Below, one piece after another: positions 25,722 through 33,307 of a DNA stretch of 40,555 bases. The notes under the pieces were generated by a model. That model had not been told where the DNA came from. It worked only from the letters and a program-made list of their open reading frames with translations, and did not search any database. Position 1 is the first letter of the stretch; the number at the start of each line of letters is the position of its first letter. Source of the stretch: an uncultured Acetatifactor sp. (GTDB lineage Bacteria > Bacillota > Clostridia > Lachnospirales > Lachnospiraceae); contig CAJUCE010000038.1 of NCBI GenBank assembly GCA_910584865.1, positions 1 through 40,555 of the forward strand, read 5' to 3'. Both the position numbers and the translations under genes were made by a program.

Positions 25722-26414
25722 CTACCCGAACCGCCTGCACGCTTCGTACTTGGAAAACGCCTGCTGACGCAGGGATTCTGTCTGTATGAGCCCCCGGATC
25801 ACCTCCGGCAGAAATGCGTCATATTTTATTTCCAGGATCCTGGTTCCCGGCCGATCCGCAGTGCTTAAGTCCCTCACCGTTTCCTCCAGAAAGCTTCCGT
25901 GATACAGCGTGGTCCGGATGTCAGAGTCAAAAGTCACCCTCACATTCCCCGCCCTGTAGACATAAGGCTCCCTGATGTAGGATACCAGTACCCTGGGGCG
26001 CAGGATCTGGTAATGCATTTTCGCATACAACTCCTGCACCAGGACAGCGGGATGCCCTCTCATCCAGTTCAGTCTGCCGTCCAGAAGCTGACGGCATTCC
26101 GCCTCCGTGATTTCCGCGCCCAGTTTCCTGCACAGGTTATTGTCCTTTACCTTTTTCTCCAGGGTAATAAGAGAAAAGTCATCATTGTAATACCTTATCC
26201 TGAACTTTTCCCGCCGGGAAACGCCGTCCCGCTTCTCGCGCAGCGCCTTGTCCGCATAATTATCAAAGTAGATGCTCCGTATCAGATACCGCCCGTCCGC
26301 CCCCGCATGGGAATCGGAACACATGACAGCCTGCAGGCGGCTCCGAAGCTCCAGATACCGGGGATATCCGATTTCATATTTCAATTCGTGGCGAAAGCAT
26401 TGTCCCTGATCCAT
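25722..26414 (-). CDS. VTC-domain polyphosphate polymerase-like protein
   Basis: 230 residues matching the tunnel-shaped VTC domain of the triphosphate-tunnel fold: RHELKYEIG at the N-terminus, IRSIYFDNYADKALREK, KFRIRYYN, ITLEKKVKDNN, VLVSYIREPYV, RVTFDSDIRT and ILEIKYDAFLP. These alternating basic and acidic strands bind ATP, metal and the polyphosphate chain. There are no membrane helices, so it probably works with the DUF4956 partner at the membrane. It is first in the VTC-DUF4956-CotH series. The start at 26414 has a GGGG stretch about 11 bases upstream, a weak ribosome site. It is preceded by an OmpR-type tandem site. Confidence 0.88.
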   Translation of the reverse strand: MDQGQCFRHELKYEIGYPRYLELRSRLQAVMCSDSHAGADGRYLIRSIYFDNYADKALREKRDGVSRREKFRIRYYNDDFSLITLEKKVKDNNLCRKLGAEITEAECRQLLDGRLNWMRGHPAVLVQELYAKMHYQILRPRVLVSYIREPYVYRAGNVRVTFDSDIRTTLYHGSFLEETVRDLSTADRPGTRILEIKYDAFLPEVIRGLIQTESLRQQAFSKYEACRRFG

Positions 26415-26466
26415 TTTTCGTTATTGCCCCTTTCCCGTGTGATTTCCCCATCACAGCCTGGAATCA

Positions 26467-26499
26467 AGTATAGGGCCCCTTCCTGAAATGTACCTGAAA
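26467..26499 (-). promoter_or_regulatory. OmpR-type tandem site and -10 of the VTC operon
   Basis: Minus-strand TTTCAGG-TACA-TTTCAGG (26482-26499) is two identical 7-bp half-sites with an 11-bp period, followed 9 bp later by TATACT (26467-26472). This layout, with the site replacing the -35, is that of PhoB/VanR-type activated promoters. The identical 18 bp recur upstream of the response regulator gene (28306-28323). Confidence 0.7.
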
Positions 26500-26535
26500 T
26501 AATCTGTGTCTTTTTTCTGAAATTGGAATGAAAGA

Positions 26536-26573
26536 CAAAAAAATCCCACAGAACAGACTTTGCCGCTCTGTGA
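26536..26573 (-). terminator. Terminator of the GNAT gene
   Basis: On the minus strand CACAGA (26567-26572) pairs with TCTGTG (26547-26552), followed by GGATTTTTTT. It lies about 90 bp downstream of the GNAT stop codon and upstream of the VTC promoter. Confidence 0.6.
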
Positions 26574-26658
26574 GACTGCCGTCCTTCAATGCCGTTTCCT
26601 TTAAGGAACGCTCAAGGCTGACGGATACCTTACCGACTATCAAGTTAACTCCTGTTCT

Positions 26659-27225
26659 TCATTCGTCCTTTACAGAGCGCGTCTTTATCGTTTCCTGCCA
26701 TGACTCGCACATCAGCTTATATTCATAGCTCTTGAAAACAATGGGATTGCCCTGCTCATCGCTGCAGAACGAAGCAGTGGACTCCTTTACCACCGACAGG
26801 CCCAGCCTCTCCAACAATTTACAGGACGGAATGTTTTCGGCCGCCGTCCCGGTAATGACCTCCTTTGCGCCAAGCACCTCAAAGGCATAGGAAATATAAG
26901 CCCTACAGCTCTCATATGCATACCCCCGGCCAAAGTAGTCTGAACTGAAGATATATCCAAGATTATAAACGCCTTCTCGATCCGTAGGATTCATACAGAC
27001 CATCCCCATCAGGACACCGCTGTCTTTATCGCATACAGCCAGATAATCGTCTCCTTTAGAGAACCAGTCACAGACTCCTTTTATCCCCTCGTCGTCCTCA
27101 GGCCATTGGCTGTCATATCTACCGTACGCGGATGCCATATACCGGACAATTATTTTTTTCAAAGGGCTCCAATCTTCTGCAGTGAAATTCCGAAGAATCA
27201 GCCTTGCTGTTCTTATCTCTCTCAT
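26659..27225 (-). CDS. GNAT family N-acetyltransferase
   Basis: 188 residues of the RimJ/RimL-like branch. It opens with REIRTARLILRNFTAEDW, has the central strand VYNLGYIFSSDYFGRGYAYE, where FGRGYA is the acetyl-CoA pyrophosphate loop, and ends with NIPSCKLLERLGL, the usual helix and strand after the active site. Such enzymes move an acetyl group from acetyl-CoA to an amine of a protein, antibiotic or small molecule; the substrate is unknown. It is monocistronic, with its own terminator downstream. The ATG at 27225 follows AGGGATT. Confidence 0.88.
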   Translation of the reverse strand: MREIRTARLILRNFTAEDWSPLKKIIVRYMASAYGRYDSQWPEDDEGIKGVCDWFSKGDDYLAVCDKDSGVLMGMVCMNPTDREGVYNLGYIFSSDYFGRGYAYESCRAYISYAFEVLGAKEVITGTAAENIPSCKLLERLGLSVVKESTASFCSDEQGNPIVFKSYEYKLMCESWQETIKTRSVKDE

Positions 27226-27352
27226 AATCCCTGCTTCATACCTCTCTTTTCCATTCCGGCGTTTTCCTCATAGAAAACTGTCCATTATATCATCATGCCA
27301 GAGTATGTCCAAAAATTCATTCCCGCCATCCGTACGCCCCACTTTGCGGTAT

Positions 27353-27408
27353 ATTTGACCCTCGTTCGGTCAACGCAGCCCGCTACGCCTCCCTCATTCG
27401 AGTCAAAT
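27353..27408. repeat. Imperfect inverted repeat downstream of the two-component remnant
   Basis: ATTTGAC (27353-27359) and GTCAAAT (27402-27408) are perfect 7-bp arms around a GC-rich loop that contains further related blocks (CCTCGTTCGG, CCCTCATTCG). It could be a terminator or a dispersed intergenic repeat. The 5' arm region resembles the CGAGTCAA block of the 72-bp repeat. Confidence 0.4.
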
Positions 27409-28168
27409 CTCCCCCAAACCGTGACGCACAGCTGACAGAAAGCAATTGACAAACACACTCTAAGAAATACACACCGTAAACCAGATACGCTTCCCCTCCT
27501 CGCTGCGCACGCCGATGCGTCCCCCGTGGGCTTCCGCAAATTTCCGCCCGGCTCCCCAGCTGCCGCAGTTTCCTCCGGATAAACCCGATATAAGTCCAGA
27601 CCACGTCCATCTCCGCCTCCGAATCCTGTCCCCATACTTTCTCCATCAGATGACTGGTGGAAAAGACCAGGTGGGGATGCCGCAGGAAAAGCTCCGTCAG
27701 CTGAAACTCCTTATTGTTCAGGCGGACGCTCTCTTCCCCGCAGCTCAGCTCATAACGGTTGCAGTCCAACTGCAAATCCCCAAAGGAGAGAATCCTGTCC
27801 GCATACCCCCCGCTGCGCCTTGAAAGTGCTTTCACCCTGGCGATGAACTCCCGGCTTGCAAAGGGCTTTGGCAGATAGTCGTCCGCCCCTGCATCCAGCC
27901 CTTCCACCCGGTCCTCAATCTCCGCCTTCGCTGTCAGCATCATCACCGGAACATTTGATTTTTCCCTTCGGATCGCCTTCAGCACTTCCAGGCCGTTTAC
28001 CTTCGGCATCATGATATCCAGTACTATGACATCGTAATCCACACTGTGGAAGCAGTCCAGTGCCGCCGCGCCGTCATGCACCGTGTCCACGGAGAATTTA
28101 TTTTTTTCCAACAGAAATTTCAGCGCTTTCGCAAGCCCCGTTTCGTCCTCCGCAATCAAAATCCGCAT
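27383..28168 (-). CDS. OmpR-type response regulator with a deletion-fused C-terminus
   Basis: 261 residues as read. The receiver domain is normal: acidic pocket EDE, phospho-Asp in VIVLDIMMP, MLTAKAE and YLPKPF. The winged-helix DNA-binding domain runs from ILSFGDLQLDCNRYELSC to WTYIGFIRRKLRQLGSRAEI, but the usual final wing and RGxGY strand are missing. From about 27545 the frame runs through the 3' end of a histidine kinase gene in the wrong phase, giving some 50 unrelated residues. A deletion has therefore joined the regulator gene to the end of its partner kinase gene. DNA binding is probably impaired. The start at 28168 has GGAGG 8 bases upstream. Its promoter carries the same tandem site as the VTC operon. 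Confidence 0.8.
   Translation of the reverse strand: MRILIAEDETGLAKALKFLLEKNKFSVDTVHDGAAALDCFHSVDYDVIVLDIMMPKVNGLEVLKAIRREKSNVPVMMLTAKAEIEDRVEGLDAGADDYLPKPFASREFIARVKALSRRSGGYADRILSFGDLQLDCNRYELSCGEESVRLNNKEFQLTELFLRHPHLVFSTSHLMEKVWGQDSEAEMDVVWTYIGFIRRKLRQLGSRAEICGSPRGTHRRAQRGGEAYLVYGVYFLECVCQLLSVSCASRFGGDLTRMREA
27460..27545 (-). pseudogene. Sensor histidine kinase remnant (last ~28 codons)
   Basis: In the frame shifted relative to the regulator, the minus strand reads KFAEAHGGRIGVRSEEGKR followed by IWFTVCIS and a TAG at 27460-27462. This is the typical end of a histidine kinase ATPase domain (AHGG-I-V-S-G-F motif). The dimerisation domain, sensor and most of the ATPase domain are absent. 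It lies directly at the regulator's break point, as expected for a deleted regulator-kinase pair. Confidence 0.75.
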
Positions 28169-28290
28169 GGGTACCGCCTCCTTTTATCCGTTACCGGAAT
28201 CCCCGCCCCACTTCTGTGGGCTTTTCGGAAACCATTTTACCGCCTTCACCGATTTCCCGGCTCCATGATATATGGAATGTCGATTTCATC

Positions 28291-28323
28291 ATAATACTCG
28301 CGCTGCCTGAAATGTACCTGAAA
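28291..28323 (-). promoter_or_regulatory. OmpR-type tandem site and -10 of the response regulator gene
   Basis: Minus-strand TTTCAGG-TACA-TTTCAGG (28306-28323) followed 9 bp later by TATTAT (28291-28296). The 18 bp and the 9-bp spacing are identical to those upstream of the VTC gene, indicating a common regulator, most simply this regulator acting on its own gene. Confidence 0.7.
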
Positions 28324-28388
28324 AAGCAGGCAAATCCGCATGACTCCGGAGAAAACTTCACGCCGGCCCACTCTTTGCTATATCCCTC

Positions 28389-28751
28389 TTACCGCAAATC
28401 CATATCCGTCCCCAGCCACCATCTCAGCACATCCTGAATTTTCTCATCCCAGTATTTCCATTGATGATCTCCCGCAGACTCCTCGCAGGTCAGATCATAT
28501 CCCAGCTTCTTCACATGCTCCCAGGCTTTCAGGTTCCCCTGGTAAAGGAAATCCCCCATGCCGCACCACGCGTACAGCCTGGGCAGGACCTTCCCTTCCG
28601 CCACAAGCCGCTCCGCCCCCTTCCCCTCCATGCCGATCTGCCCCCATGTCTGCTGCAGCAGTATCACGTCCATGTTCACGCTCATTCCCAGTACTGTTGA
28701 AAAAAATCTACATGTAATAACGCCATTTTTCTTCCTCCTCGTTATAAACAC
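28389..28751 (-). pseudogene. Esterase (EstA/esterase D-like) C-terminal fragment
   Basis: The last ~90 residues match the C-terminus of alpha/beta-hydrolase esterases of the PF00756 type: KVLPRLYAWCGMGDFLYQGN, then LTCEESAGDHQWKYWDEKIQ, with the expected catalytic His in GDHQW. The N-terminal two thirds, including the nucleophile Ser, are missing, and the usual GTED/GTDD before FLY is GMGD, so the catalytic acid context has also changed. The frame begins inside a different gene remnant (28743-28976). A short product from an ATG at 28685 is possible but would be inactive. Confidence 0.65.
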
Positions 28752-28976
28752 ATTCCGGCCCTGCTCACCGCTACGCCCGGCAGGCTTCCTGCCGCTATGA
28801 TATGGTAATCGGAGGTATCCTCACAAAAGTATTTCAGCGAAGCCAGCGCCCTCTCGCACCGCAGCACCTCATCGAATAGATCAGCGTCTTCTCCCTTACG
28901 ATGTCTATGCGGCGATGTGGGACAAAATGGGAATCAGATAATCGGGGCTGAAATTTTCCGCAAGGTATTTCGATAC
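28743..28976 (-). pseudogene. Remnant of a DUF4143-type AAA ATPase
   Basis: The minus strand reads VSKYLAENFSPDYLIPILSH then stops at a TAG; after a frame change it continues as ADLFDEVLRCERALASLKYF, CEDTSDYHIIAAGSLPGVAV and stops at about 28743. These blocks are characteristic of the Firmicute ATPases with a C-terminal DUF4143 domain (Walker B in LFDEV; YHIIAAGSLLG sensor region). The Walker A end and the C-terminal half are absent, so it is a decayed fragment. Confidence 0.6.
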
Positions 28977-29043
28977 ATAAGTGAACCTCCATGAGACAGC
29001 ACTTACAGTTTAGCAAATAATCATGCGAAAATCAACGGATCAT

Positions 29044-29222
29044 TTTAGATTCTGCAATTGGTCTTTTGCCAAAATCATGTAATATTTTACTTATTGCATA
29101 CACAGTTCTGAGACGAATTGGTGCAATAAGAGACATTTTTATCCCAAATAGCCTTCATTATAGCGGTCAATTTCTGATGAATTTATACAATTTAAGGCAA
29201 AAGACTAATTGAAGTTTAGATT
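29044..29222. mobile_element. 163-bp MITE-like element with 8-bp target duplications
   Basis: The element is 29052-29214. Its ends, CTGCAATTGGTCTTTTGCC on the left and the reverse complement CTTCAATTAGTCTTTTGCC on the right, are 19-bp terminal inverted repeats with two mismatches. They are flanked immediately by the perfect 8-bp direct repeat TTTAGATT (29044-29051 and 29215-29222), as expected for a target-site duplication. The interior is AT-rich with no coding capacity and has a nested 9-bp perfect inverted repeat CTTATTGCA / TGCAATAAG (29090-29130). The parent transposase is not in the window and the family was not identified. Confidence 0.75.
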
Positions 29223-29249
29223 TTTTACATTAGATCACATGGATTCCAA

Positions 29250-29302
29250 TAAAAACAGCCGCCGCTGCCGCATCAGAATTGCGTATTGCAGCAGCGGCGG
29301 CC
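29250..29302 (-). terminator. Strong terminator of the sigma-factor gene
   Basis: On the minus strand GCCGCCGCTGC (29291-29301) pairs with GCAGCGGCGGC (29258-29268), then TGTTTTTATT. It lies 35 bp after the stop codon of the sigma-factor gene, with an 11-bp GC-rich stem. Confidence 0.8.
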
Positions 29303-29336
29303 ATCAGGTTATACTTTCAGATTCCCGGACTATTCC

Positions 29337-30971
29337 TCACGCCTTATCATAAACCATCAAAAATGCAGGAAGCGGCTCCTTCACTCCATCCAGAAACAGC
29401 CCTTTCTCCATGGCCTTATAAATCACCGCCATAGGAACACTGTCGCCGCAGAACATATACTGCTGCCATTTAGGGACACTTTTCAGGTGAGCTGGAAGCC
29501 TTACATAGCCGCTCTCAAATATAGGCAACAGAACCTCCCTGATACGGACGGCAATTTTTTCCGCATACTCCCCGCTCAAGCTGCACTCTTCCTGATATTC
29601 CGCCCTGCTTATCGCCGGGATATCGAGCTCCAGGCTCTCCGCACGCCGCAAAAATCCCTGCTCTATCAGGCTCTCCGCATCCTGTAGCAGCCGGGCGCTC
29701 AGAGCCGACTCCTCTACGGGAATCTTCTCCTGCAATTCATAGAACCATTTTACATACTGGGCCATCCGTTCATAATCCACATGCTGCCCTCCCAGAAATG
29801 TGCCGTATCCCCGTCCTTCCAGATACCTGGCATCCCGGAAATTCCGCTCCTCAAAGCCTGTTTCTCCGTCCACGCCATATTTCCAAAAATCCTCCTCGCT
29901 CTCGCTGCCGGATCCTGCCCGATATTGCATACCCATGGCGATCCACCTTCCGCCATCCTGACGGTAAGGATACTTTGACCAGGGCATGGCGCCGGTAACC
30001 TCATCCCGCACGGAAATATGCGCATTCATCAGGGTCTTCACACAGAAATGAAGCTCCAGCTTGGCGCGCGCATGCTCTGTCTGCCGCTGATACCAGGATT
30101 TTCCCCGCAATTTGCCAAGTCCCTGTTCCATTTCCTCCCAGAACAGTCCGAAATGCTCCTCCGCTATGGCAAGCTGCTTCTCAAAGGTAGCTTTCCTGTC
30201 CTTATCCGTATAAATGATAAAGTCCGTGTACACCTTCCCGCCGTCGGTCCTCTTCATCAGTTCGCCCTGAACCAGTTTCTCTGTCACGGGCTCCACAAAT
30301 GCCGCGGGAACCCCAAGCGCCCTGGCAAGCTCCGTCTCCGTCAGCGGCTTTGGATATGCAAGAATCAATATGCTCTGAGCCAGTTTATCGGAATCGGGCA
30401 CCAGCGAAAAAGGCTCATGGTTCAGCCCCTCCCCGCCTGAACAGGCAATGTGCAGAGTATCGGGGGCATAACTTTGTCTTGTATAATTTTCCATATCAGT
30501 CACTCCTTTTCTGACATGCCGCCTTCCTATATTCAGCCGGCTTTTCACTGTGCCCGCAGGTATTTGCAAATCCCTTGCAATCCTATCCACCGTTTGTCCG
30601 TACATGTAAAAACGTATCATTACCTCCCGGTGAAGCCGCCCCAGATATCCCAACTCCCGTCGGATGGCTTCCAGCTTTTCCGCAGAATCGTCATCCGCTG
30701 CTTCCTCCCTGGCAATCTCAAGGGGATATGCCTCAAAGCTGATCTGCGGCCTGTTATACTTCTCACGAAGCCAGTCGCAATACTTGTTGGAAATGATTGT
30801 GAGCAGCCACGCCCACAGATTGTCTGGCTTCTTTCCCCGGGAAAGCTGGCTGAGCGCGGCAAGAAACGTCTCCTGTGCTATGTCCTGGGCGGCCTGAGCA
30901 TCCCGCGTCTTTTTCACGGCGGCTGAATATAGTCTGTCAACATATTTACCTAAATCATAATTTTCTTCCAT
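29337..30971 (-). CDS. ECF-like sigma-70 factor with a large C-terminal domain
   Basis: 544 residues. The first ~160 are a sigma factor of ECF type: region 2 (AAQDIAQETFLAALSQLSRG, then NLWAWLLTIISNKYCDWLRE) and region 4 (YGQTVDRIARDLQIPAGTVKSRLNIGRRHVRKG). The remaining ~380 residues are unusual for a sigma factor. They contain a winged-helix-like segment (KPLTETELARALGVPAAFVEPVTEKLVQGELMKR) and a long alpha/beta region with no membrane helix. The extra domain may sense a ligand or act as a built-in control in place of an anti-sigma factor; no anti-sigma gene is adjacent. The start at 30971 has AAGGAG about 9 bases upstream. The gene lies 195 bp downstream of the MATE gene and ends in a strong terminator. 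Confidence 0.8.
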   Translation of the reverse strand: MEENYDLGKYVDRLYSAAVKKTRDAQAAQDIAQETFLAALSQLSRGKKPDNLWAWLLTIISNKYCDWLREKYNRPQISFEAYPLEIAREEAADDDSAEKLEAIRRELGYLGRLHREVMIRFYMYGQTVDRIARDLQIPAGTVKSRLNIGRRHVRKGVTDMENYTRQSYAPDTLHIACSGGEGLNHEPFSLVPDSDKLAQSILILAYPKPLTETELARALGVPAAFVEPVTEKLVQGELMKRTDGGKVYTDFIIYTDKDRKATFEKQLAIAEEHFGLFWEEMEQGLGKLRGKSWYQRQTEHARAKLELHFCVKTLMNAHISVRDEVTGAMPWSKYPYRQDGGRWIAMGMQYRAGSGSESEEDFWKYGVDGETGFEERNFRDARYLEGRGYGTFLGGQHVDYERMAQYVKWFYELQEKIPVEESALSARLLQDAESLIEQGFLRRAESLELDIPAISRAEYQEECSLSGEYAEKIAVRIREVLLPIFESGYVRLPAHLKSVPKWQQYMFCGDSVPMAVIYKAMEKGLFLDGVKEPLPAFLMVYDKA

Positions 30972-31166
30972 AGGAATGCACTCCTTCCATTTTCTGATAT
31001 CTCAAAAAGCGCTTTTCCGGAAACCGCCGGGAACTGTACTGCAAATGGAAAATCCTGGGATTGCCGGCGCCCAAGATTCTTTTACAGCCAGGCCCTGCCT
31101 GGCGGTTCACTCCTATAGTCGCGGAATACCTGACATGGTTCACTGGTTTTTAAAAAATTTCATATT

Positions 31167-32495
31167 TCAGTAGCGGTACTTCTTCCGCTTCCCAATCAGG
31201 AACAGCGCCGTCACCAATGCCGCCATCAGCTCCGCTGCCACAATGGACACCCAGATGCCGTCAATCCCCCAGAGCAGCGGAAATATCAGCACGGCAGCCA
31301 CCTGGAACACCAGCGTCCTCAGAAAGGAAATCAGCGCCGACACCAGCCCGTTCCCCAGAGCCGTAAAAAAGGAAGAGCCGAAAATCGCGATTCCCGCAAA
31401 AAGAAACGAAAAGGAATAGATCAAAAAGCCCTTCAGCGTCAATCCCAGCAATTCTTTATCATACCCGACAAAAATCAGGGAAAGAGGCCTGGCCAGGCCC
31501 TCCGCCAGGACAAGCATGCCCACGGAAAAGATGCCTGTCAGCACCAGGCTGCGCTTCAGCAGCCCCTTAAGCTCCTCATGGTTCCCGGCGCCGTAATGAT
31601 ACCCGATCACCGGGGCGGCGCCCACGGAATACCCGATAAAGGCAGCCAGGAAAATCATATTTACGTACATCAGTACGCCATATGCCGCCACGCCGTCCTC
31701 CCCCGCGTACTTCATTAGCTGCACATTGTACAACATGCCCACAATGGACATGGAGATATTGGACATCAGCTCGGAAGAGCCGTTGGTACAGGCTCTCAAA
31801 AGCGCATTCCCGTCAAACTTCGTCCTCACCAGCCCCAAGAGGCTGCTATTTTTCCTGCCGAAATAAACTAAAGGCACGATGCCTCCCACAGCCTGGCTGA
31901 AAGCAGTGGCGGCGGCAGCGCCCACAAGTCCCCACCGTAGCACGCCCACAAGCAGGGCGTCCAGAACCATGTTTGTCACCCCTGACGCCACCGTGACGGC
32001 AAGCCCCAGCTGAGGCTTCTCCGCCGTAATGAAAAAGCTCTGAAACTCATACTGCAGGATAAATGCCGGAAGGGCAACCAAGATCACCCTGCCATAGAGT
32101 ACACAGTTGTCCAGCATCTCTCCCTCCGCCCCCAGCAGCGCGGCCACCGGGCGGATAAACAGGATGCCCAGCACGGCTATCACCGCCCCGCAGGCTATGG
32201 ATACATAGACAAACAGAGAAAACAGCCGCTTCGCCTTTTCGCTGTCCCCTGCCCCCATGGTAATGGCTATGATGGCGCTCCCTCCCGTTCCGAACATAAA
32301 ACCGACGGCGCCCAGGATCATCAAAAACGGCATGATAAAGTTCACCGCCGCAAAGGGCGTCTTTCCCACGAAATTCGACACGAAAAAGCCGTCCACCACG
32401 CCATAGATGGATGTAAAAATCATCATCACGATAGACGGAAACGTAAAGCGCAATAACCTTTTATAGTCAAAATGGTCCGATAACTGAATCTTCAT
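31167..32495 (-). CDS. MATE-family (MepA-like) multidrug exporter
   Basis: 442 residues with twelve hydrophobic segments. It opens with FTFPSIVMMIFTSIYGVVDGFFVSNFVG and includes MFGTGGSAIIAITMGAGD and VGAAPVIGYHYGAGNHEELK, motifs of the MepA/DinF-type MATE branch that exports cationic drugs. The start at 32495 is set by AGAGAGG 7 bases upstream; an ORF extension to 32573 was rejected. It is downstream of, and probably controlled by, the MarR-type gene on the same strand, a classical pairing. An 18-bp palindrome lies 78 bp upstream. Confidence 0.9.
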   Translation of the reverse strand: MKIQLSDHFDYKRLLRFTFPSIVMMIFTSIYGVVDGFFVSNFVGKTPFAAVNFIMPFLMILGAVGFMFGTGGSAIIAITMGAGDSEKAKRLFSLFVYVSIACGAVIAVLGILFIRPVAALLGAEGEMLDNCVLYGRVILVALPAFILQYEFQSFFITAEKPQLGLAVTVASGVTNMVLDALLVGVLRWGLVGAAAATAFSQAVGGIVPLVYFGRKNSSLLGLVRTKFDGNALLRACTNGSSELMSNISMSIVGMLYNVQLMKYAGEDGVAAYGVLMYVNMIFLAAFIGYSVGAAPVIGYHYGAGNHEELKGLLKRSLVLTGIFSVGMLVLAEGLARPLSLIFVGYDKELLGLTLKGFLIYSFSFLFAGIAIFGSSFFTALGNGLVSALISFLRTLVFQVAAVLIFPLLWGIDGIWVSIVAAELMAALVTALFLIGKRKKYRY

Positions 32496-32554
32496 ACTTA
32501 TACCTCTCTGCGAGCTTCGGCGCGCATACCAATCAATATTTGCCCCTTGATGAC

Positions 32555-32590
32555 AGACCACCAGGTCTGGCATTGAAAGTTTACTTTCAA
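32555..32590. promoter_or_regulatory. Palindromes between the marR-type and MATE genes
   Basis: TTGAAAGT-TT-ACTTTCAA (32573-32590) is a perfect 8-bp-arm palindrome, next to AGACC-ACCA-GGTCT (32555-32568). Together they sit in the 185-bp gap before the MATE gene. The first looks like an operator, the second like a small hairpin. The rest of the gap shows no gene. Confidence 0.45.
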
Positions 32591-32680
32591 ACTTACCTCT
32601 CTCTTTTCTGATCGGAATCTTTGATCACCCCATGATTCATCAGAAGCCCGATGACTCCTGTTCGGATTCCGGGTTCCTGC

Positions 32681-33118
32681 CTACAGTCCGCGCATCTTCT
32701 CCCTCAAGGCCTCCAGATACTTCCTGGTCAGCTCCAGGTACTGCTCCACTTCCTCCTTTGGCCAGGACTCCAGGATGCTGTTCTCTATTTCCATCAGCTT
32801 CACCACCGTACCCGCAGCCAGGGCGCGCCCCTTGTCCGTGAGGCAGACCCTTTTTTTCCTGCCTCCCGAGGCTTTCAGATAGACGATTTCTCCGGCCTCC
32901 AGCTTCCGCAGCGCAGAATTGACAGTCTGCTTGCTGATTCCGGACAGACTGCAGATCTCGCCAAGCTGACAGCTGTCGCCGCTGTTGCAGATGGTGTATA
33001 AGATCTGCATGATACTGTCGGACATCCCCAGTTTTAACGCCGCTTCGTGATATGCGGCATTCGTCTCGCTTATCAGATAATTGAAGCGCTGCATTTCCTT
33101 TGTTGTGTATCCTGCCAT
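32681..33118 (-). CDS. MarR-family transcriptional regulator
   Basis: 145 residues. It has the MarR winged helix: GDSCQLGEICSLSGISKQTVNSALRKLEAGEIVYLK (helix-turn-helix) followed by the wing SGGRKKRVCLTDKG and dimerisation helices at both ends. MarR proteins repress drug-efflux genes until a ligand binds. The start at 33118 has GAGGAGG 8 bases upstream. The MATE exporter gene follows on the same strand, and a 45-bp inverted repeat covers its own promoter, so autorepression and control of the exporter are likely. Confidence 0.92.
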   Translation of the reverse strand: MAGYTTKEMQRFNYLISETNAAYHEAALKLGMSDSIMQILYTICNSGDSCQLGEICSLSGISKQTVNSALRKLEAGEIVYLKASGGRKKRVCLTDKGRALAAGTVVKLMEIENSILESWPKEEVEQYLELTRKYLEALREKMRGL

Positions 33119-33187
33119 ATTCTGTCCTCCTCTGCACTACATTTACACATGGTTCTTACATTTTTCAAATTTTTCCCGAAAAATAAA

Positions 33188-33239
33188 ATGTATGAAATCG
33201 TACTTAACTAAGTTTAGTACGATTTCATACATAAGTCAA
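33188..33239 (-). promoter_or_regulatory. MarR operator and promoter
   Basis: A perfect 17-bp inverted repeat (ATGTATGAAATCGTACT, 33188-33204, and its complement at 33216-33232) with an 11-bp spacer. On the minus strand -35 TTGACT (33234-33239) and -10 TAAACT (33211-33216), 17 bp apart, lie over it, so a bound repressor would block polymerase. The centre (ACTTAACTAAGT) is itself nearly palindromic, a typical MarR half-site layout. Confidence 0.75.
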
Positions 33240-33307
33240 GAGCATTTTAGTTCTTTTCAAACTAACGATGCACTCTGATAAGATATCCCAGGCCAAGTAC
33301 CGGCAAG

